From Phytopseudomonas flavescens (GTDB lineage: Bacteria > Pseudomonadota > Gammaproteobacteria > Pseudomonadales > Pseudomonadaceae), in NCBI RefSeq assembly GCF_900100535.1, contig NZ_FNDG01000015.1, positions 62,001 through 126,000 of the forward strand: a stretch of DNA of 64,000 nt, read 5' to 3'. The notes below the pieces were generated by a model, which worked only from the letters and a program-made list of their open reading frames with translations, was not told where the DNA came from and did not search any database. Made by a program: the position numbers and the translations under genes. Shown here piece after piece: positions 59,197 to 64,000 of this stretch. The stretch's first letter is position 1, and the number at the start of each line of letters is the position of its first letter.

Positions 59197-59634
59197 ATGT
59201 CACTCACCATTCTGGGCCGCAATCAGCGGCTTGCTCACCTGTTGCCCGAAGCCAAGGAACTGCGCATCACGGGCTTTCAATCCCCCGCCGAAGACGAGAA
59301 GGAAGAGGGCCTATCGCTCGACGCGCTGACCAGCCTGGGGGCGCCCCACGTGTGGGTTGTGCGGGTTGAGGATGACAGCCTGATCGGCTTCGGCATGTAC
59401 CCCGGCGACCGGCTCGTAGTCGACCGCGGCACGATGACCAAGCGTGAGCAGTATGTGGTGGTCGACCTCGAGGACGACGGTTGCTACCGCGTGCGCCTGA
59501 TGATCGTTGATGACAACGAGAACCTGGTGCTGCGTGCCCCGAACCGTTTCACCGCCGACATCAACCTCGAGTACGAAGAGTGCGTGCAGATCTGGGGTGT
59601 GGTGCGCTGGGTGATCAGCTACGTGGGGCGCTGA
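59197..59634 (+). CDS. umuD: UmuD-like protein with altered active site
   Basis: 145 residues, S24 family. The serine is present (VEDDSLIGFGMYPGDRLVV) but the general-base lysine, expected in a VKKL-type strand, is Arg (CYRVRLM). The cleavage-site region reads RITGFQSPAED, with T-G instead of the usual C-G or A-G. Self-processing to UmuD' may therefore be impaired. Directly follows the LexA box and is 2 bp from umuC. Confidence 0.85.
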   Translation: MSLTILGRNQRLAHLLPEAKELRITGFQSPAEDEKEEGLSLDALTSLGAPHVWVVRVEDDSLIGFGMYPGDRLVVDRGTMTKREQYVVVDLEDDGCYRVRLMIVDDNENLVLRAPNRFTADINLEYEECVQIWGVVRWVISYVGR

Positions 59635-59636
59635 GC

Positions 59637-60902
59637 ATGCAACAGGTATTCGCATTGATCGACTGCAACAGCTTCTACTGCAGCTGTGAGCGCATCTGTC
59701 TGCCGGCCCTGAAGCACAAGCCGGTTGTGGTGCTCTCGAACAACGACGGCTGCGTGATCGCACGCACCGCGGAAGTAAAAGCCCTAGGCATTCCCATGGG
59801 CGCGCCGTACTTCAAGGTACGGGACCAACTGCGCGCAGGCGGCGTGGTGGTGCGATCGAGCAATTACACGCTGTATGCGGACATCAGCAACCGGGTGATG
59901 CGCACCATCCGCGATATGGTGCCCGGGATCGAGGTGTACAGCGTGGACGAGTGCTGGGCCGACCTGACCGGCATTGCTGATCTCGACGGCCTCGGCCGCC
60001 AGGTGCGGGCACGACTGCTGCGCGATATCGGCATGCCTGTTGGCGTGGGCATCAGCACCACCAAGACCCTGGCCAAGCTGGCCAACTGGGCCTCAAAGAA
60101 GTGGCCGGCCACCGGCGGTGTGGTCGACCTGACCGACCCGGCCCGCCAGGCCAAACTGCTGCGCATTGCGCCTGTGGACGAAGTGTGGGGCATTGGCCGG
60201 CGCCTTGCTCCACAGCTGCAGGCCCTGGGCATCGAAACGGCCTGGGACTTGGCGCATTTCGATGTGGCCACCCTGCGCAAACAGTTCGGGGTGACCCTGG
60301 AGCGCACCGCGCGCGAGCTGCGCGGCGTGAGCTGCCTGGACTTCAACGAAGGCCCGCCGCCGAAACAGGCCATCTGCTTGAGCAAAATGTTTGGCGAGAA
60401 GCTGGAAGACCTGGCGCCGATTCGTGAGGCCCTGGCTACCTACGTGACGCGGGCGGCCGAGAAGCTGCGCAGCCAGCAGAGCCTGTGCGGTGCCATTCAG
60501 GTGAGCATCAAGACGCAGATCCACAACCCGGAACTGCCACGCTATTCGAACGCCCAGACCGTGGCGCTGCCGGTGCCAACCGACGACACGCGGGACATTC
60601 TTGCGCCGGCGCTGCGCGCCCTGGATGCGATCTACCGGGCGGGCTTCGCCTACTCGAAGTGTTCGATTCTGCTGATGGACTTGAGTCAGCGCGGCGAGGT
60701 GACGGCGGATCTGTTCGCCCCAGCGGCCCGGGCCGGCGGTGACCGGGTGATGGCGGCGCTGGATGCGATCAACAAGCGGGAGGGCGCCGGCACCCTGCGG
60801 CTGGGCCGGGTGCCGGTTGATCCCTGGTGGGGTATGAAGCGGGAGATGAAGAGCCAGTGTTTTACGACTCGATGGGATGAGGTTATTGGAGTTCGAGGTT
60901 AG
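59637..60902 (+). CDS. umuC: DNA polymerase V catalytic subunit UmuC
   Basis: 421 residues, Y-family polymerase: metal site in FALIDCNSFYCSCE and YSVDECWADLT (usually SVDEAF), steric region SNNDGCVIARTAEVKALG, helix-hairpin-helix VDEVWGIGRRLAPQL and a little-finger domain to the end. Performs translesion synthesis with UmuD'. Start at the ATG at 59637, 2 bp after umuD. Its end overlaps the convergent HEPN-like gene by 20 bp. Confidence 0.93.
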   Translation: MQQVFALIDCNSFYCSCERICLPALKHKPVVVLSNNDGCVIARTAEVKALGIPMGAPYFKVRDQLRAGGVVVRSSNYTLYADISNRVMRTIRDMVPGIEVYSVDECWADLTGIADLDGLGRQVRARLLRDIGMPVGVGISTTKTLAKLANWASKKWPATGGVVDLTDPARQAKLLRIAPVDEVWGIGRRLAPQLQALGIETAWDLAHFDVATLRKQFGVTLERTARELRGVSCLDFNEGPPPKQAICLSKMFGEKLEDLAPIREALATYVTRAAEKLRSQQSLCGAIQVSIKTQIHNPELPRYSNAQTVALPVPTDDTRDILAPALRALDAIYRAGFAYSKCSILLMDLSQRGEVTADLFAPAARAGGDRVMAALDAINKREGAGTLRLGRVPVDPWWGMKREMKSQCFTTRWDEVIGVRG

Positions 60903-61710
60903 ATTTATCAGCGACTGAATGAAGTTGAAGAGTCACAAAGCAAAGGAATGAAAAGGCTTTGAAGGCATTAACCTCTGTTCCGTAGTTCCAGACTTCGCCA
61001 TGCAGTATCTGGTGTCTATTGAGGGCTGTAAATGTACTCCCCGACTTTTCAAATTCCTCTCGTTGTTTTCCTCCTATCAAAAGGTCGTATTTGTCTATAT
61101 GGAAAATAGGATAAATGGAGGCTTTAGATATCTCGCCTGTAATGGTGTTTGCCCATTTTTTAGCGCCTTCTGCATTTCGTTGCAGCGGCGAATTTGATTT
61201 GGTAATTTCTGCGAGTATTCCATCGGCCTGGGCGAGCAAAACCGGAATTGAAAGATAATAATCTTCCGCGTTCGCGCGTTGCAACGCTGAAAATGCCGCG
61301 TTTAGAACCGCTTCTCTATTTGGGGTGGCTGAGATAATACTTTTGGTAAGAAAGTCAAAGTTATTTCTGTGAAACTCAACGAAATACGAATCTATATCTT
61401 CATCCTCGAGTTGTTCTAACTCGCTGAGCAATTTAACAAGGTTGGCAAGGCTCATATGCCAGCTAAAGAACCATCCTTTCTCTGCGCATCGTTGCATCGT
61501 TGCCTGAGCGCGCGATGGCAAAAGTTCGCTTGCTCTATGAACCTTTTTCCAATCGATTTTCGACAGAGTTTCGGCAAATCTTTCTATAAAAGGCGTGGCT
61601 ATCGCCGCAACCTTAGTAAGATTGTCGAGGAACTCCACTGTGAATGGAATCAATGGCTCTACGTCCGGGCTGGTCTCAATGACATCTGTCTCTACAGAGT
61701 TATGATCCAT
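60883..61710 (-). CDS. HEPN-like accessory protein, candidate defence RNase
   Basis: 275 residues, all-helical in appearance, AT-rich. Near the C-terminus LNRHQILHGEVWNYG (R232, H237) gives an N-R-x4-H HEPN-type motif, followed by the AFKAFSFLCF helix seen in HEPN/Abi-like proteins. No partner gene and no signal peptide. It interrupts the SOS genes and the tail genes and differs from them in composition, so it is a phage-carried moron. RNase activity and abortive infection are inferences from the motif. Confidence 0.72.
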   Translation of the reverse strand: MDHNSVETDVIETSPDVEPLIPFTVEFLDNLTKVAAIATPFIERFAETLSKIDWKKVHRASELLPSRAQATMQRCAEKGWFFSWHMSLANLVKLLSELEQLEDEDIDSYFVEFHRNNFDFLTKSIISATPNREAVLNAAFSALQRANAEDYYLSIPVLLAQADGILAEITKSNSPLQRNAEGAKKWANTITGEISKASIYPIFHIDKYDLLIGGKQREEFEKSGSTFTALNRHQILHGEVWNYGTEVNAFKAFSFLCFVTLQLHSVADKSNLELQ

Positions 61711-61767
61711 AATAATTATCCAGTTTTCAGATTGCTTTAATTTAGTCTACCCGAGGTATAAGTTACA

Positions 61768-63036
61768 TCAGAGTGTGTTGGCATTAACTTTATATTTGTT
61801 CCACTCCCTGGCTACCGCCCGCTTGGCGCTGGCTTTACTAGCGTACAGGTGCGTGAGCCGCTTGGGCTTGGTCTGATCGCCTTTGGTCATTTTCACCTGT
61901 TTCCCCGTTTTTCCATCTCGGTACCAGGCGAGCACGCCGGTGTATTGCTCGGTGCCTTCGGCTAGGTCGGCGATATCGCTCTCGGGCAGCTGGGATTCCA
62001 GCTCGAGGCTGGTGGTGTAGGCCTCGGGTGTGAAGGCGTGTTGCACGTTGCCGCCGAGCCAGATGATGGCGGCGATTTCCTGTTTGATGCCGACCAGGCT
62101 GTAGGTGAGCTCGGGTGTAAGCTCCGGCCGGCCCTTGGCGAGGGTGTAGCTGAGGGTGGCTGTGCCGCGCTGCAGGCGTGCCCATTCGGCGCGGGCGGCG
62201 GCCAAGGCAGTAGCCTGGTCGGTGTAGGTGTGGCGCAGGTCTTTGAGGTTGTCGCCGCCGCCGGCGATGGCCTCCTTCTTGGCGGCGCTGTTGACCTCGT
62301 AGTAGTAGGCGCGCACGCCGGTGTAGGCGTCGCGGTCGGCTTCCAGGAAGCGGTGCTGGTCGCCGTGTGCGCGGGTGAGGGTGATGTGGGGCAGGGCCAG
62401 GCCGCTGGCGGTGGTGTTGGCCCCGGTGGGCATGAACAGCAGGCGGCCGGCCTTTACGGTGGCGATGGCGTCGTGCTGCTGGCCGAGGCGGGTGAGCAGG
62501 TTGGCGTCGGACTCGTTGGCCTGGTCGAGGTGCACCAGAGGGATGCCCGCCAGCACGCCAGCGACGATGGCCTGCAGGCCATTGCCGGTGGCCAGGGCGG
62601 TGATGACGGCGCCGAGGGTGGCGGCGTTCCAGCTGCGTTCACGCTTGACCTTGAGGCCCTTGCGCAGGTCGGCGCTGCGGGCGCGGATGTTGAGCACGTC
62701 CGGCGCGCCGCTGTGTTCGGTTTCGTCGACAGTGTAGCTGCCCTTGTCGATCAGCCCGGTGTCGCTCCAGCCCAGCCACAGGCGCACCACGGCGCCACGT
62801 GGAGGGATAGCGAGCAGGCCGTCGTGGTCGCTGAGCTGGATGTCGAGCGTGTCGGCCTCGAGGCCTCGGTTGTCAGTGAGGTTGATGCTGATGAGGCGCT
62901 GGGTGATGGCGGCGGTGATGTCGTTGCCGTCGACCACCACGCGGCAGATCGGTGTGGGGTAGCCGGCCGCTTCGCGGTAGGACTCGGCCGCCTCGCGCAG
63001 GTGCCCGCCGGCATAGGTGAGCGCGCGATCGATCAC
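61768..63036 (-). CDS. D: P2 GpD-type tail protein (baseplate hub)
   Basis: 422 residues. A GTG at 63036 overlaps the U stop by 4 bp (GTGA), which fixes the start; translation begins V/M-IDRALTYAGG. GpD family signs: DNDITAAITQRLISINLTDN-like strand near 35, ALATGNGLQAIVAG and QANESDANLLTRLGQQHDAI. The protein forms the hub of the contractile tail. It is the last of the late operon T-U-D. Confidence 0.88.
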   Translation of the reverse strand: MIDRALTYAGGHLREAAESYREAAGYPTPICRVVVDGNDITAAITQRLISINLTDNRGLEADTLDIQLSDHDGLLAIPPRGAVVRLWLGWSDTGLIDKGSYTVDETEHSGAPDVLNIRARSADLRKGLKVKRERSWNAATLGAVITALATGNGLQAIVAGVLAGIPLVHLDQANESDANLLTRLGQQHDAIATVKAGRLLFMPTGANTTASGLALPHITLTRAHGDQHRFLEADRDAYTGVRAYYYEVNSAAKKEAIAGGGDNLKDLRHTYTDQATALAAARAEWARLQRGTATLSYTLAKGRPELTPELTYSLVGIKQEIAAIIWLGGNVQHAFTPEAYTTSLELESQLPESDIADLAEGTEQYTGVLAWYRDGKTGKQVKMTKGDQTKPKRLTHLYASKASAKRAVAREWNKYKVNANTL

Positions 63037-63473
63037 AGCACGCTCCTGAGGATGTTGCCGAGTACACCGGTGAGGCTGCCGAGCAGATCGGTGCGGCCGT
63101 CGTCGACGCGTTTGAGCACCAGGTTGAATTCGATGCGGCGGGCGGCGCCGTCCGAGAAGAACAGGGAGCGGGTTTCGCTGAGGCTCTCGATGACCCACAG
63201 GCCATAGACGCGGCCGGTGCCCTCGACCAGGGGCCATGCCTTGCCGGTGTCGGCCATCTGGCGCAGCACGTCGAGGCTGATGGGCGTGCCGGCCAGCTCG
63301 GGCAGCAGGGTGCCGGGCAGGGTGATGGTTTCATCACCGCGGCCCAGGTACTGCAGGGCGGGGTTGGTGCCGATGCGGCTGGTGCTGCCGTGGCGCCAGG
63401 CCGTTTGGCGCTGAAACTCCTGGTAGGCGAGGGTTTGCAGGCTGAACACGAACATGCCCAGGGACATCATCAT
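63033..63473 (-). CDS. U: P2 GpU-type tail terminator
   Basis: 146 residues: MFVFSLQTLAYQEFQRQTAW, YLGRGDETITLPGTLLPELA and a VYGLWVIESLSETRS strand typical of GpU. It caps the tail tube. Coupled to D and 21 bp downstream of the tape measure gene. Confidence 0.9.
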   Translation of the reverse strand: MMMSLGMFVFSLQTLAYQEFQRQTAWRHGSTSRIGTNPALQYLGRGDETITLPGTLLPELAGTPISLDVLRQMADTGKAWPLVEGTGRVYGLWVIESLSETRSLFFSDGAARRIEFNLVLKRVDDGRTDLLGSLTGVLGNILRSVL

Positions 63474-63494
63474 TTCTCGACTCTCCGTTGTAGA

Positions 63495-64000
63495 TCAGTC
63501 CATGTCGCGCAGGCTGCTGCGCAGGCGCGTGGCTTTGTTGCGCTCGCGCTCGTCGAGCAGACGGTTGAGCATGCGCTGCAGCTCGGCGGTGTCGGTGCCC
63601 GGGCCCGCGCTGATGTTGATGGTGATGGTGTCGCCCTGGATGACAGTGGGGCTGCCAGCATTGGCGGTGAGGGGCGCGCGGCGGTCGAACTGCAGGGGCT
63701 GCTGGTCGGCCAATGCCGGCAGGGCAAAGCCGAGGCCCAGGGTGGCAGCGCCGGCGGCGGTGAGCTGCTTGGCGGTGCTGGCCACCTGCTTGAGCACCTC
63801 GCCTTCGCCCTTGGCCAGGCCCTGGCCGAGGCCGGCCATGGTGAAGCCGCCGAGCTGAGCGAACACGCGCGATGGCGAGTGGATGCCGAGCTTTTCCTTA
63901 AACCAGCTGATGGTGCTCTCGCCGGCGCCGGTGATAGCGCTTTTCACCTTGCCCAGGCCGGCGGTGATGCCGTTCACCATGCCGTCCATCAGCATGCCGC
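63495..64000 (-). CDS. T: Tail tape measure protein, C-terminal part (runs off right edge)
   Basis: 166 residues visible, open to base 64000. GMVNGITAGLGKVKSAI and FKEKLGIHSPSRVFAQLGG, with GLGQGLAKGEGEV, match the C-terminus of phage tape measure proteins. The protein sets tail length. The rest lies outside the window. Confidence 0.87.
   Translation of the reverse strand, partial: GMLMDGMVNGITAGLGKVKSAITGAGESTISWFKEKLGIHSPSRVFAQLGGFTMAGLGQGLAKGEGEVLKQVASTAKQLTAAGAATLGLGFALPALADQQPLQFDRRAPLTANAGSPTVIQGDTITINISAGPGTDTAELQRMLNRLLDERERNKATRLRSSLRDMD

Larger units (their letters stand above)
45633..64000. mobile_element. P2-like prophage inserted at tRNA-Thr, right end outside the window
   Basis: Starts at the 45-bp tRNA-Thr repeat, followed by an integrase and an early region; contains an Ogr/Delta activator, a CII/Cro/C control region, accessory genes, and tail genes in the P2 order T, U, D (minus strand). 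Genes for capsid, lysis and tail fibres would lie to the right. No stop or frameshift is seen in the visible phage genes, so it may be functional. Confidence 0.85.

Noticed and set aside
62038..63207. 389-codon plus-strand frame opposite tail gene D
   Set aside because: Shadow of GpD; glycine/valine-rich composition typical of antisense GC frames.
1..64000. CRISPR arrays, rRNA genes, complete insertion sequences
   Set aside because: No regularly spaced repeats with unique spacers, no rRNA sequence and no intact transposase were seen on either strand.

Overview
The window looks like a high-GC Pseudomonas chromosome (mendocina/oleovorans/alcaligenes-like by general feel; species not determinable here). 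Support: Pseudomonas-type REP palindromes, a sigma54 plus attenuator nirBD leader, a CysI N-terminus, a BdlA-like PAS/PAS/MCP protein and a DUF1654 protein. Annotation comes from reading the translations and the bases; no database search was possible.

Region 1 (1-31,140) is chromosomal core. A leftward light-sensing operon comes first: bacteriophytochrome, Rcp1-type response regulator, and a hybrid kinase that runs off the left edge. It is followed by an SdiA-regulated-type protein, two DUF4136 lipoproteins, cmoM with a MazG-like gene, a MaoC/FabG/thiolase lipid group, ada, a RIO kinase, nirBD behind a sigma54-type promoter and an intrinsic terminator, a TerC protein, a secreted helical protein and a MocR regulator. 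Around 21.7-23.2 kb the chromosome is scarred: the first ~88 codons of cysI are fused in frame to a LysR regulator that lacks its own N-terminus, and the C-terminal part of an SDR follows directly. Then come DoxX/TetR, a small exported protein, a frameshifted membrane gene, a two-component system, a BRO-N gene inside inverted repeats and a BdlA-like receptor.

Region 2 (about 31,149-45,655) is a 14.5-kb defence island bounded by a 16-bp direct repeat that matches the 3' end of tRNA-Thr(TGT). A P4-type integrase sits beside the tRNA-derived end. Cargo: a two-gene operon of a 1459-aa STAND NTPase with a Cap4/DUF4297-like nuclease head plus an unrecognised 474-aa partner; a Gabija-type pair (OLD/TOPRIM nuclease GajA and UvrD-like helicase GajB); and a second tyrosine recombinase-like gene with a small partner.

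Region 3 (about 45,633 to beyond 64,000) is a P2-like prophage inserted at the same tRNA-Thr, so two elements lie in tandem. It has an integrase, DUF4224 and HicA-like proteins, a C5 cytosine methyltransferase with five internal repeats, a primase-helicase and a paralogous stand-alone ATPase, an Ogr/Delta activator, CII- and Cro-like regulators, a small repressor, and tail genes D, U and T (T partial). Between the repressor and the tail genes are accessory genes: an AT-rich two-gene unit (soluble plus membrane protein), LexA-box-controlled umuDC and a HEPN-like protein. Best candidates for undescribed systems are the STAND operon (31.6-37.4 kb), the AT-rich prophage pair (56.4-58.0 kb) and the HEPN-like gene (60.9-61.7 kb).
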